Below are positions 35,714-44,436 of a DNA stretch of 64,000 nt, piece after piece. Under the pieces are notes generated by a model. The model had not been told where the DNA came from. It made no database searches and saw only the letters and a program-made list of their open reading frames with translations. How positions within the stretch are numbered: position 1 is the stretch's first letter; each line of letters opens with the position of its first letter. The position numbers and the translations under genes are program-made. The stretch covers positions 1,916,501-1,980,500 of the forward strand of contig NZ_LT984798.1 in assembly GCF_900243745.1 (NCBI RefSeq), written 5' to 3'. This DNA comes from Desulfovibrio sp. G11 (GTDB taxonomy: Bacteria; Desulfobacterota; Desulfovibrionia; Desulfovibrionales; Desulfovibrionaceae).

Positions 35714-36100
35714 GTGAAAAAAACTCTTGCTCTTACCTGTATGCTGGCCCTGCTTCTTGCCGTGAGCGCCTGGGCCGCGCCTGCCGTGCCTGACAAGCCT
35801 GTCGAAGTCAAAGGCTCGCAAAAGACAGTCATGTTCCCCCACGCTCCCCACGAAAAAGTGGAATGCGTGACCTGCCACCACCTGGTGGACGGCAAGGAAA
35901 GCTATGCCAAATGCGGCAGCTCCGGCTGCCATGACGATCTGACCGCCAAAAAGGGCGAAAAGAGCCTGTACTACGTCGTTCACGCCAAGGGCGAACTCAA
36001 GCATACGAGCTGCCTTGCCTGTCACAGCAAGGTGGTGGCTGAAAAGCCCGAGCTCAAGAAAGACCTTACCGGTTGCGCCAAGTCCAAGTGTCATCCGTAG
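35714..36100 (+). CDS. Tetrahaem cytochrome c3
   Basis: A 128-residue precursor with a Sec signal peptide (KKTLALTCMLALLLAVSAWA) and a mature protein of about 107 residues starting APAVPDKP. Four haem sites: CVTCH, CGSSGCH (CX4CH), CLACH and CAKSKCH (CX4CH), with additional axial His residues (FPHAPHEKV). This is the type I periplasmic cytochrome c3, partner of hydrogenases and of the nine-haem cytochrome. Start is GTG 35714 with GGAGG upstream. A single gene ended by a strong terminator. Confidence 0.95.
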   Translation: MKKTLALTCMLALLLAVSAWAAPAVPDKPVEVKGSQKTVMFPHAPHEKVECVTCHHLVDGKESYAKCGSSGCHDDLTAKKGEKSLYYVVHAKGELKHTSCLACHSKVVAEKPELKKDLTGCAKSKCHP

Positions 36101-36273
36101 GCTGCATGTCAGCTGCCCACTGGTGCTGGGCCTTGCAGCTTCAGCCTGTTTCAGGGGCTTGCAGTCCTGAGTGTACGGACTCTTGATGTGTTCAAGGCAC
36201 TCACTGCGGGGCGTACAACCTGGGCTTGCACGCCGCAGACAACAGGCCTGAAGTGAAGCTGTTCTGAAAAATG

Positions 36274-36308
36274 AAAGCGGCGGAAGTATGCACTTCCGCC
36301 GCTTTTCT
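36274..36308 (+). terminator. Terminator between cytochrome c3 and roo (bidirectional)
   Basis: AAAGCGGCGGAAGT (36274-36287) pairs perfectly with ACTTCCGCCGCTTT (36292-36305), loop ATGC, with T on the right and A-rich sequence on the left, so it can serve both converging genes. Confidence 0.88.
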
Positions 36309-36328
36309 GTTGCAGGAAAAGCTTTGGG

Positions 36329-37537
36329 CTATCCTTCCTGGCACTTCTTTTTCAGTGTTTCGGCCACAGTTTTGCCCATGTCGTGGCAGGCCTTGAGCAC
36401 ATCGCGGTCGGGCCGCCAGTTGCACTTGACCGGTTCCACGGGCATGACCATGTGCATGCCTGCCAGGTGTTCGTGCAGCTGCCTGGGCGCTTCGCCGGAC
36501 CAGCCGAACGAGCCGAAGGCGGCCCCTACGCGGTTCAGGGGGCGCAGGCCCTTCATGTAGGTGAGCTGGGCGGCGACCAGGGGCAGCACCGTATTGTTGT
36601 GGGTGGGCGAACCGGCCAGCACCGCGCCGCAGTCAGCCAGTTCGGTCATGATGGCGCTGTGGTGATTGCTTTTGACCGACATGATGCGCGTGGGCACGCC
36701 GTTTTCTTCCAGCCCGCTGCATGCGGCATAGGCCATGGATTCAGTGGACTGCCACATGGTGTCGTAAAAAATGAGGGCGCGCTGCTGCGGCTTTTGTTCG
36801 GCCATGGTGCGGTACAGATCGATAATGCGGCGCACGGCCTTTTCGCCACGGTGAATGAGGCCGTGGTCGGGGGCAATCATGTCGATGTCCAGCTGCTCCA
36901 CGATGGGCAGGGCCTTGAGCACCATGGGCGAGTAGGGCAGCACGATATTATAGTAGTATTCCTTGACGCGGCGCAGATATTCGCCGTCATCATCAAAGTC
37001 GTCTACAAAACGCGCGGAGCTGGCGATATTCTGGCCGAAGATGTCATTGCTGATGAGCAGCCTTTCTTCAGGAATATACGAGACCATGCTGTCGGGCCAG
37101 TGCAGCATGCGCGTTTCCTGAAAAACTATGGTGCGCTTGCCTATGCTGATGCTGTCGCCGCTTTTGACGGCCTGCACGGGCCAGTCCTTGCAGGAAAAAT
37201 AACCTGCCATGGACTTGAGGCCCGCCTGCGACACGAAAATTTTTTCGGGCTTGCAGCGTTCCACGATGGCTTCAAGGGCGCCCGCGTGGTCAAGCTCCAT
37301 ATGGTTGCAGACGATATAGTCGACCTTTTCTGGTTCCAGAACCTTGGCCATGCGGCACAGAAGCGTGCCTTCGCAGCCTGAGGATACCGTGTCCATAAGG
37401 ACATTTTTTTCGTCTTTGATGAGGTAGGCGTTATAGGTGGAGCCGTCCGGGGAACGGGAGTAGCCGTGGAAGTCCCGGTGGTCGTAGTCTACATAGCCTA
37501 TCCAGTAGATGTCTTTTTTGATTTCAACAGGTTGCAT
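36329..37537 (-). CDS. roo: Rubredoxin:oxygen oxidoreductase (flavodiiron protein)
   Basis: A 402-residue flavodiiron protein that reduces O2 to water (and possibly NO) with electrons from rubredoxin. The diiron ligands are in place: HMELDH (His79, Glu81, Asp83), His146, Asp165 in SNDIFG and a His near 225 in APDHG. The C-terminal flavodoxin domain binds FMN (IFYDTMWQSTESMA). GGAGAA precedes ATG 37537. It is the last gene of the dfx-rub-roo group, separated from rub by a hairpin. Confidence 0.95.
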   Translation of the reverse strand: MQPVEIKKDIYWIGYVDYDHRDFHGYSRSPDGSTYNAYLIKDEKNVLMDTVSSGCEGTLLCRMAKVLEPEKVDYIVCNHMELDHAGALEAIVERCKPEKIFVSQAGLKSMAGYFSCKDWPVQAVKSGDSISIGKRTIVFQETRMLHWPDSMVSYIPEERLLISNDIFGQNIASSARFVDDFDDDGEYLRRVKEYYYNIVLPYSPMVLKALPIVEQLDIDMIAPDHGLIHRGEKAVRRIIDLYRTMAEQKPQQRALIFYDTMWQSTESMAYAACSGLEENGVPTRIMSVKSNHHSAIMTELADCGAVLAGSPTHNNTVLPLVAAQLTYMKGLRPLNRVGAAFGSFGWSGEAPRQLHEHLAGMHMVMPVEPVKCNWRPDRDVLKACHDMGKTVAETLKKKCQEG

Positions 37538-37580
37538 CTATATATTCTCCGAAGTGTTTGGTCTTCCCCTTTACGAAAAG

Positions 37581-37613
37581 CCCCGCTTTGCCGTAAGTAG
37601 CGGCAAAGCGGGG
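37581..37613 (-). terminator. Hairpin between rub and roo
   Basis: CCCCGCTTTGCCG (37581-37593) pairs with CGGCAAAGCGGGG (37601-37613), loop of 7. On the minus strand it is followed by CTTTTCG, a weak T tail. It may be a partial terminator that makes rub mRNA more abundant than roo. Confidence 0.65.
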
Positions 37614-37636
37614 AAAAATGCAGGAAAAGACCGAAG

Positions 37637-37774
37637 TTAGGCCGGGCTGAACTGGTCTTTGCTCACCCCGCACACGGGGCAGCACCAGTCGTCGGGCAGC
37701 TGGTCAAAGGGCACGTTGTCGTGCTCGGCGGGATCATATTCGTAGCCACAGACATTGCAAACATACTTCTGCAT
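37637..37774 (-). CDS. rub: Rubredoxin (short, 45 aa)
   Basis: A 45-residue iron protein, [20 protein letters not shown] onward. The Fe(Cys)4 site uses Cys6, Cys9, Cys32 and Cys35 (CNVC and CPVC). It is shorter than the usual 52-54 residues because the loop between the two cysteine pairs lacks about seven residues, a known trait of D. desulfuricans rubredoxin. AAGGAGG precedes the start. It passes electrons from NADH:rubredoxin oxidoreductase to roo and to superoxide reductase. Confidence 0.95.
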
Positions 37775-37842
37775 TGGGGAATCCTCCTTGGGAGATGGCG
37801 CGGAGCTTCCGCGCCTCTTCTGTAATGCGCCTTGCGGCGGAT

Positions 37843-38223
37843 CTAGTTTTCAGCCTTCCAGTGCCCGTGCAGATTGCAGTATTCGCGGGCGGTCACCTTG
37901 GAGGCGTCAATGGCAAAGAAAGCCTCGGGCGCATCGCCGGGCTTGAGGAACTTGGTGTAGCTTCTGCCGTCGGCCAGCAGTTCGATCCATTCAATCCAGT
38001 GTTTTTCTTCCATGGGATGAGGCACGCTGCCCACCTTGATGAGGTAGCCGCCGTCCACTTTTTCGATAACGGGCACGTGCTTTTCCATCGCGCCGTCGGT
38101 GGAGCCTTCAACCATGTGCTTCATCGGCTCGCCACAGCACACGAGTTCGGCGCCGCCGCCATGCAGCACTTCAACAATATTACCGCAATGAGTACACTTA
38201 TAAACTTCCAGATGCTTGGGCAT
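37843..38223 (-). CDS. dfx: Desulfoferrodoxin (superoxide reductase)
   Basis: A 126-residue two-centre superoxide reductase. Centre I (desulforedoxin-like) uses Cys10, Cys13, Cys29 and Cys30; centre II, the catalytic Fe(His)4Cys site, uses His49, His69, His75, His119 and Cys116 ([10 protein letters not shown]). It reduces superoxide to peroxide using electrons from rubredoxin. First gene of dfx-rub-roo, with a Fur/PerR-like palindrome about 155 bases upstream. Confidence 0.96.
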
Positions 38224-38378
38224 GGTTTCCTCACTTGCTTTTTGGCCGGCATGGGCCTTGATTTAGGTTGCCGCCGGGGCAGCCCGGGCGGTAGGCACGC
38301 ACTTGCGCGGATGCCCTGTAGCCCCGGATACCGATAATTATTGTGTAAGAAGTCCTGAGCAAAGTAAAGTCTTTTTTA

Positions 38379-38407
38379 TGATAATCAATAATTATTATCA
38401 ATAATCA
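38379..38407 (-). promoter_or_regulatory. Fur/PerR-like operator upstream of dfx
   Basis: TGATAAT (38379-38385) and ATTATCA (38394-38400), followed by AATAATCA, form an AT-rich array of GATAAT/ATTATC units in a GC-rich genome, like Fur-family boxes. It lies 155 bases before the dfx start, within the presumed promoter region. Assignment to Fur or PerR is not possible from the sequence. Confidence 0.5.
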
Positions 38408-38626
38408 GGGCGCGGAGTGAGCCGCAAAGCTTTTCCGGTCAGACAATCTCCACTATGCCATTTTATTTCGGCTATGACTAGGGCATTACGGCTTTGCCAA
38501 TATATGCCCGCAAAGTTTTTGCGGCATTCAGGATGGCATGTAACAGCGCAAAAAAAATGCGCTTACGCCGTTGGCAGCGGTCGCCTGCCCGGGCAGGTGG
38601 CAGGGCACTGACAAAGGAAAAATGTT

Positions 38627-39916
38627 CTAATGGTTTTCCGTTTGCGGCGGAGCATTCTGCCCGGCAGATTCTTCGGGAGAAGGGAGGGGGGCGGGCGACT
38701 CCTGTCCCTCTTCTGCAGGGTCAGGGCTTTCTGAACGGGCGGGCGGGGCCGTGGAGGCGGGGGCATCCACTGGCGTGTCTGCGGCGGGCGGCGTGGCGGA
38801 CTCGTCTTTTGCGGTGGTTTTGCGCACGGCTCCCAGTACGTTGGGCAACTGGGCGCGCAGGTCGCCAGTGACCAGCAGCCCGGCGGCGCTCAGCCCCGCA
38901 AGCTCATGTTTCCAGTCGGCTGAGCGTACCAGCAGTCCGGCCTGGCCGCCGCCTTCCACATACATGACGGTGCGCACGTTAAGGGGCAAATGCAGCAGTT
39001 GCTGGGCAAAAGCGTAGGCCTCCACAGGCTGGCGGCAGTGCAGAAAGAGGATGCGTCCATCACCGTCCTGCGCCACTGCGGAAATGGAGTAGTGCGGGCC
39101 GCCGGGCGACCACAGGATGCGCCTGTCGGCGCTGGTCATGCGGTAATTTTGTATGACAAGGCGATACTGGCCGATGCGCTGTTCCCATTGCGGGTCATCG
39201 CGGTCTACAATGGCGGCTCCCGGCAGATCCGGGCTGTCCGGTCCGGCCACGAAAAAAGCGCCGAAGCGTTGCACCACACGCTTGTTATTGTGGTGCCCGT
39301 TCTGGCGCATGTAGCCCGTGCTTGTGATGCCGTCCGGCAGGTACATGCTGGCATTGATGGCGGCGGTAAGGCCATACTGCTCGGCCCACTGGTTCAGCGG
39401 GCGCAGATTGCCGCCGTCCTGCGAGCGGGCGCAGAGGATGAAGTCAAAGTGGGCCGGATCAATACGCAGGGCTGTCAGCAGGGCTTCGCTGTCAGTCAGT
39501 TGAAATTCGCCGAAGTCAAGGCCGGGTTCCAGCTGCCGCCACGCGGGCTTGCCCAGTTCATCAACCCCGGCGGCGGAAGGTGTCTGTGCTGCCACGCCCG
39601 GAGTGGGGGGCTGGGGATTGCCGGTGGGTTCGCCGGAAAGGTCGGCTGTTCCGACGATGGAAGCGGTGGACGCGTCCATTGTCACGGCGGCGGGGATAAT
39701 GGCGGGGTGGGCGCCGGGCCGGGACGGCGAATGGACAGTGGCTGCCTCGGCTGCCTGCCAAAAGGTCGCCAGACAGCAGATAAACAGGCAGTTTGCCAGG
39801 AAACTGCCTGCGGCGCGGGGCCATCTGCGGGCGCAGCCCGTTCCCGTGTCGCGCCTGTCGGCTGCAATGGCGGGCGCAGGTTGCCCGGCAATATAAAGGT
39901 CAGTTCTGTGCGTCAT
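38627..39916 (-). CDS. Phosphodiester glycosidase (NAGPA/DUF2233)-like secreted protein
   Basis: A 429-residue protein. An N-terminal hydrophobic segment (SFLANCLFICCLATFWQAAEA, about residues 38-58) should export or anchor it. The central domain (about 130-340) has AAINASMYLPDGITSTGYM, RFGAFFVAGPD, RMTSADRRILWSPGG and VMYVEGGGQAGLLV, the pattern of phosphodiester-glycosidase/exopolysaccharide proteins. The C-terminal 70 residues are Pro/Ala/Glu-rich and probably disordered. It is a single gene. The enzyme's glycan substrate is unknown. Confidence 0.7.
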   Translation of the reverse strand: MTHRTDLYIAGQPAPAIAADRRDTGTGCARRWPRAAGSFLANCLFICCLATFWQAAEAATVHSPSRPGAHPAIIPAAVTMDASTASIVGTADLSGEPTGNPQPPTPGVAAQTPSAAGVDELGKPAWRQLEPGLDFGEFQLTDSEALLTALRIDPAHFDFILCARSQDGGNLRPLNQWAEQYGLTAAINASMYLPDGITSTGYMRQNGHHNNKRVVQRFGAFFVAGPDSPDLPGAAIVDRDDPQWEQRIGQYRLVIQNYRMTSADRRILWSPGGPHYSISAVAQDGDGRILFLHCRQPVEAYAFAQQLLHLPLNVRTVMYVEGGGQAGLLVRSADWKHELAGLSAAGLLVTGDLRAQLPNVLGAVRKTTAKDESATPPAADTPVDAPASTAPPARSESPDPAEEGQESPAPLPSPEESAGQNAPPQTENH

Positions 39917-40146
39917 GGCTATGCATCATGGCTGTACGCCCTGGTTGTGCATCTGCCGGCATGGCGCCGCCGCTGTCGGGGCGGTTGCCGGAGCGGCATG
40001 TTGCCTACGGCCTGCTGTATGTTGCAATGTTTCGGAATAGTAGTGGTTTTTTCCGATCTGCGGCCGGTAAGGCCCGCGGCGCAGGCACTCTTGCACCTGC
40101 ATTACGACCAAGTGTGGCATTTGGCAAGGGCGTGGGGCTTTTTTTC

Positions 40147-40174
40147 TTGACATATCAATTTATCTTGATATAAA
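40147..40174 (+). promoter_or_regulatory. metF promoter with overlapping palindromic operator
   Basis: TTGACA (40147-40152), 16-base spacer, TATAAA (40169-40174). The palindrome ATATCAA (40152-40158) / TTGATAT (40165-40171) lies exactly between and over the two boxes, so a bound protein would block transcription. In Desulfovibrio methionine-cycle genes are controlled by the ArsR-type repressor SahR, which binds such ATCAA/TTGAT palindromes; assignment to SahR is from memory of the family. Confidence 0.6.
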
Positions 40175-40231
40175 CATAAAATAGATTCGCACCCGTATGG
40201 GTCGCACCCTGCTGCCACAAGGAGTTGCCGC

Positions 40232-41131
40232 ATGCATATCGGAGACAGCATCCGCGCCGCCCAAAAGCCTTTTTTTTCGCTGGAGTTCTTTCCTCCGGCG
40301 GATGAGGCCAATCTGCCCGCCTTTTTTGAAACTGTTGAGCAGCTGCGCCCCCTGGCTCCCCTGTTTGCTTCCGTAACTTACGGCGCGGGAGGCGGCAAGC
40401 AGCGCAACACACTGGCCGTGACGGCCGAGCTTGCGCGGCGCGGTCTGAACACTATGGCCCACCTGACCTGTGTGGGGGCCGACCCCGAGAGCATCTCGAC
40501 CTATCTTTCCGAACTGAGGGCCGCTGGTGTGGACAACGTGCTGGCTCTTCGTGGTGACCCGCCCGCCGGAGAAGAGTGGGACTGGAACAGCGGCCGCTTC
40601 CGGCACGCATCTGATCTGGTGACGTTTGCCCGTCGGCAGCAGCCCTATATGGGCATTGGCGTGGCGGCTTATCCCGCGCCGCATCCCGAGTCTACTTCCA
40701 TTTCGCAGGACCGTCGCCATACCGCCGATAAAATGCGCAGCGGCGCTGATTTTGCCGTGACCCAGCTTTTTTTCGATGCCCGCGAATATGCCGACCTGCT
40801 GGAGCATCTGCGCGGTCAGGGCATCCACACGCCTGTTATTCCGGGCATTCTGCCCATACAGAGCTTTGCCTCGCTACGGCGGGTGCTTGCGTTGTGCGGG
40901 GCCAATATTCCCGGCAAGCTCTACCTTGATCTTGAAAAGGCTGATGAAAAGGGCGGGGTAGAGGCCGTGCGCGAGGTGGGGCTGGAATTTGCCGTGCGCC
41001 AGATACGCTTTTTGCTGGATAACGGTGCCCCAGGGGTCCACCTGTACACCCTGAACAAGGCCGACATGTGTTTGCGCCTCGCGCAGGAATCCGGCCTGCT
41101 TGGGCCTGATGTGAATCTGCCTGCGGCCTGA
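40232..41131 (+). CDS. metF: Methylenetetrahydrofolate reductase
   Basis: A 299-residue FAD enzyme reducing 5,10-methylene-THF to 5-methyl-THF. FFSLEFFPPADEANL, VTYGAGGGKQRNT, MAHLTCVGAD, LALRGDPP, AAYPAPHPES and FAVTQLFFDA are family blocks. AAGGAG lies 8 bases before ATG 40232. It supplies methyl groups for methionine synthesis and links C1 metabolism with the SAM cycle. The promoter overlaps a palindrome. Confidence 0.95.
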   Translation: MHIGDSIRAAQKPFFSLEFFPPADEANLPAFFETVEQLRPLAPLFASVTYGAGGGKQRNTLAVTAELARRGLNTMAHLTCVGADPESISTYLSELRAAGVDNVLALRGDPPAGEEWDWNSGRFRHASDLVTFARRQQPYMGIGVAAYPAPHPESTSISQDRRHTADKMRSGADFAVTQLFFDAREYADLLEHLRGQGIHTPVIPGILPIQSFASLRRVLALCGANIPGKLYLDLEKADEKGGVEAVREVGLEFAVRQIRFLLDNGAPGVHLYTLNKADMCLRLAQESGLLGPDVNLPAA

Positions 41132-41257
41132 TGCGCTCGCGCCCGCGTGGGCAAGATCGGCCCCGCGTGCTTCTTGCCGGGAGGGCAGCCCTGCGTGCTT
41201 CGGCCCAGATGCCCCGGCCGTATTGACCTTGCCCGTACCCGGCGCTAGTGTGCCGCT

Positions 41258-42637
41258 ATGTCTTCATCCATCGAAAAAGGCCATGGCTGGCTGCTGATTG
41301 CGGTTTGTACCTCCCTGTTCTGCATGCCTTTCATGATGGCGGGCGTGAACGCTGTTTTGCCGCCCATTGGCGAAAGCCTCAATGCCAGTGTGCGAGAACT
41401 GGGGCTTATGGGCGCTTTTTACGCCATGGGGCTGGCGGTTTTTCAGCTTGCCAGCGGCAGCCTTGGCGATATCTGGGGCTACCGGCGCATTTTTATTCTG
41501 GGTACGATTATTTTCGGGATTAGCGGGGCGTTACTGGGCTTTGTCACTTCAGTGGAGTTCTTTCTGGGCCTGCGCCTTGTGCAGGGGATGGGCGGGGCCA
41601 TGTTCAACGCCTGCGGGCTGGCGCTGCTGGCCTCGGCCGCGCCGGCAGAAAAGCGCCCCATCTACCTTGGCTACAGCGGTGCAGCCGTGTACGCGGGTAT
41701 CGCCTGCGGCCCGCCCGTAGCTGGTTTTGTGGCAGGCTGGCTTGGCTGGCGCTGGCTTTTCTGGGGCAACGCCCTGACCTCTGTGGGCGTTCTGCTGCTC
41801 ATGAAATATTTCGTCAAACTGGACTGGCGTACCGCCAAGGGACGGCCCTTTGACTGGACGGGCTGTTTTATCTACGGGCTGGCCATGACGGCACTTACCT
41901 TCGGCTCGTCGGAACTGGCGGCATATCCTGTCATGGCGGGCTGTCTGCTGGGCGTTTTTGTGGTGCTTATGGTCATTTTCTGCATCAAGGAGCTGCGCAG
42001 CGAGTTTCCCATCCTTGATGTCCGTATGCTGGCCCGCAACAGGGTTTTTGCCCTTTCATCACTGGCGGCCTTCATCAACTACAGCTCATTTTTCGGCATA
42101 CTTTTTTTCTTCAGCCTCTATCTGCAATTTGGCCTGGGCATGACGGTGCAGCAGGCCGGAATGTTTCTTGCCCTTCAGTCTGTGGTGCAGGCGCTGACTA
42201 CGCCCGTGGCCGCCCGCCTGTGCCTCAGGTTCAATCCCGGCCATGTGAGCGCCGTGGGGGTGGGGCTGTGCGGCCTGGGGTTGCTGGTTTCGGCCTTTCT
42301 TGAGGTGGACTCGCCCATCGGCGTACTGCTGACGGCCCAGGGGTTGCTTGGCGTGGGCATAAGCCTTTTTGCCCTGCCCAATACCACCATCATTCTGGAG
42401 AGCGCCGGGCCGGAACACGTGGGACAGGCCTCGGGCCTTACCGGCGCGGTGCGCACGGCCGGGCAGCTTGTGAATATGGCGGTCATTACCCTGACGCTCG
42501 GATTTTTTCTCGGCGACAGGCCTGCGGGACCGGACACGGTGGACGCCTTCATGAAGAGCATGCGTCTGGACCTGATTGTTTTTGGTGTGCTCAACCTGCT
42601 GGCTGTGGGCTGTGTGCTGGCCCGCAACCGCAATTGA
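41258..42637 (+). CDS. MFS transporter, DHA2/14-TM type
   Basis: A 459-residue transporter with about 14 hydrophobic helices. Motif A after helix 2 is GSLGDIWGYRRIFILG; motif C-like GPPVAGFVAGWLGWRWLFW is typical of drug:H+ antiporters of the EmrB/QacA class. Substrate cannot be predicted. It follows metF by 126 bases and is followed by a dispersed repeat rather than by a partner such as emrA. The start at 41258 lacks a strong ribosome binding site. Confidence 0.85.
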   Translation: MSSSIEKGHGWLLIAVCTSLFCMPFMMAGVNAVLPPIGESLNASVRELGLMGAFYAMGLAVFQLASGSLGDIWGYRRIFILGTIIFGISGALLGFVTSVEFFLGLRLVQGMGGAMFNACGLALLASAAPAEKRPIYLGYSGAAVYAGIACGPPVAGFVAGWLGWRWLFWGNALTSVGVLLLMKYFVKLDWRTAKGRPFDWTGCFIYGLAMTALTFGSSELAAYPVMAGCLLGVFVVLMVIFCIKELRSEFPILDVRMLARNRVFALSSLAAFINYSSFFGILFFFSLYLQFGLGMTVQQAGMFLALQSVVQALTTPVAARLCLRFNPGHVSAVGVGLCGLGLLVSAFLEVDSPIGVLLTAQGLLGVGISLFALPNTTIILESAGPEHVGQASGLTGAVRTAGQLVNMAVITLTLGFFLGDRPAGPDTVDAFMKSMRLDLIVFGVLNLLAVGCVLARNRN

Positions 42638-42649
42638 CGCGCTCGGGCG

Positions 42650-42816
42650 GTTCAGTCTTGAAAAATTGAAACGCCTGCGTGGAGTTGTAAAAAATTCGCA
42701 CCGCGAAATGCCTGCAAGGCGAACTTGCCTCGGCCGTCACGGAAAAAGGACGTTGCGGACGGAGACAGCAGCGATGATTCGCCGTCAGGCAGCCACTTCA
42801 GGCGCTGCATGCTCTG
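42650..42816 (+). repeat. Dispersed repeat, copy D (after MFS gene)
   Basis: Starts 13 bases after the MFS stop and aligns over about 165 bases with 8335-8500 in the same orientation: CTTGAAAAA, TGCGTGGA, CCGCGAAATGC, GACAGCAG, CGTCAGGCA and a final ATGCTCT. No ORF with support lies inside. Confidence 0.55.
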
Positions 42817-43066
42817 AGAGTCGAGCATTTTGCATCCATAATTTTTCGCTGGGTATCGTGAGCCGGGCAGCGCAGCCGCAGGGCGGCGGTCTTTTCTGTA
42901 AAGCCCGGGGACAGCCGGGGGCACTGGGGTTTCCCGGCGGCCGCCTGCATGTGCCATTGCCCCTGTTTTGTCGCCGTAACCGGGAAAAATGCCCGAAATG
43001 TTCGGGGCAGAAAAGTCTAAAGTTTTTTCAGGCCCGTCCGAACAGACAGCAAGGACGGATACGTGC

Positions 43067-43516
43067 ATGCCCGACGCCAACTCTGCAAAACTGCGCATGA
43101 TGCTTCAGGGGTACGAGCAGCAATTGCTGGCTGCCCGGCGTCTTGCGCGTTTTCGTGTGCGCAGGCGCCTTGTGCTGGGTGAAGACCCGCATGACCCGGA
43201 CCCCGCCGCCCACAGGCGGGCCTGTGTGGAAAAAGTCGCCCGCGAACTGTACGAAACACTTATATTCACCGGCAGCGACAACCCCGTGGTAGAAAATATC
43301 CGTAAGGAACTGGGCAAGGAAGTGGGGCAAGAGGTGTTTTTTACCTATCCGCCCGGTCAGAGGCTGCACATTGTGGGCGAGGGGCCGGATGGTATGGAGC
43401 CCCTGTCAGAAGACGTGCAGCGCAACACCCGGCATGCCTTGTGGCGCATCATTCGTGAGCAGGTAGACAAGAGCATGCTTGAAGAGCCGCCACGCGAACC
43501 GGATCAGCGCGGCTGA
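43067..43516 (+). CDS. Hypothetical protein preceding flgM
   Basis: A 149-residue charged protein. N-terminal helical part (KLRMMLQGYEQQLLAARRLA) then basic RFRVRRRLVLGED, and a C-terminal helix-rich half (VVENIRKELGKEVGQEVFFT, YPPGQRLHIVGEGPDGMEPL, ALWRIIREQVDKSML). No signal peptide or metal motif. Start 43067 is chosen by the GGACGG region and position; an upstream ATG at 42989 would add 26 residues. It lies 43 bases before flgM, so it may be a flagellum-linked gene, but the function is not recognised. Confidence 0.65.
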   Translation: MPDANSAKLRMMLQGYEQQLLAARRLARFRVRRRLVLGEDPHDPDPAAHRRACVEKVARELYETLIFTGSDNPVVENIRKELGKEVGQEVFFTYPPGQRLHIVGEGPDGMEPLSEDVQRNTRHALWRIIREQVDKSMLEEPPREPDQRG

Positions 43517-43559
43517 TTGCACGAGGCGGCCCGAATGTGCCGCTAGTGGAGTAAAGTGT

Positions 43560-43883
43560 ATGGAAATAAAGAATACGCCGAACAGTTTTTTTGATCCTTA
43601 TGCGACCGGTCTGGAAAAGAACGCCGCGGCCAGAAGCGATGCGCGCGCACGGCAGCGCGCCGGAACCGCCGGCGAAGAAGCCGGGCAGGGAGATACGGTC
43701 AGTGTTTCGCAGGATGCCCTGCTCATGACCGAAGCCCGCCGCGCGGCCCAGAGTGCCCCGGATGTGCGCTCCGAAAAGGTTGAAACCCTGCGCATCCAGG
43801 TCGCCAACGGAACCTACAAGCCCGACAGCCGCCTTATTGCGTCCAGCCTTGTTCGTGAGGAACCGGGACTGTTCCGCATTTAG
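43560..43883 (+). CDS. flgM: Anti-sigma-28 factor FlgM
   Basis: A 107-residue protein. The N-terminal half is disordered and Ala/Arg-rich; the C-terminal sigma-binding part has DTVSVSQDALLM and SEKVETLRIQVANGTYKPDSR with SRLIASSLV, characteristic of FlgM (VxxxRxxIxxGxYxxD). It binds and inhibits FliA until the hook is finished, then is exported. Start of the flagellar block flgM-flgI-flgJ-flgN-flgK-flgL. Confidence 0.88.
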   Translation: MEIKNTPNSFFDPYATGLEKNAAARSDARARQRAGTAGEEAGQGDTVSVSQDALLMTEARRAAQSAPDVRSEKVETLRIQVANGTYKPDSRLIASSLVREEPGLFRI

Positions 43884-43987
43884 CGCAAATTTACCTTTGA
43901 AAAAATTGGCTGCACCAACACCGCATGAGAGCGCAACGCGCCGTAACATGATGTGAGTTTTGCCGAAAACTGTATTTCCGGCAGAAC

Positions 43988-44291
43988 GACAGCTCTGAAA
44001 TATGAAGTATTTCAAAGCTGTCCTGTTTCAGGGCAATGCTGTTTCAGGATTGCCCTGACGGTTGCAGCATTTCTTGCCCCGCTCCGGCTTTCAGAAGCGT
44101 TACAGGTGATGGCGCCAAGCCTTGCAGCTCATCCGGCCAGACTGACGCCGTGCCGGGATTTTTACAGGCTGTGCGGCTGCAAGGGCAAGCCTGGGCCAAT
44201 ACCGCCTGGCTTGACTTTTCTGAAGATGCGTTACGCCAACGGGCTTTCTGCCCGGAATATATGAGGGCCGCCCCGTCAGGGGCGGCCTTTT
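43988..44291 (+). ncRNA. Structured flgM-flgI intergenic segment ending in a terminator
   Basis: Two strong consecutive hairpins: GACAGCT-c-TGAAATA / TATTTCA-a-AGCTGTC (43988-44022) and CAGGGCAAT / ATTGCCCTG (44029-44057). After 200 bases without a supported ORF comes a terminator, GGCCGCCCC (44266-44274) / GGGGCGGCC (44279-44287) plus TTTT. The segment could be a 3' UTR of flgM processed to a small RNA, or an independent RNA. Extent is inferred. Confidence 0.35.
44266..44291 (+). terminator. Rho-independent terminator upstream of flgI
   Basis: A 9-bp stem with GTCA loop and TTTT. It separates flgM from flgI, so flgI must have its own promoter in the 145 bases between 44291 and 44437 or rely on read-through. 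Confidence 0.8.
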
Positions 44292-44436
44292 CCACATTAT
44301 CATACGTGCTTTGGGCGGGATGTCGCACTTTCTTTTGCCCTGTCTTTTCCCAACTCCTCACGGCGCCCCGTTTGTCATTTTCGGCACGCTTTCTGCAATG
44401 ACGGCTGTGCCGGTATTCCGGCAAGGAGACAGCGCC

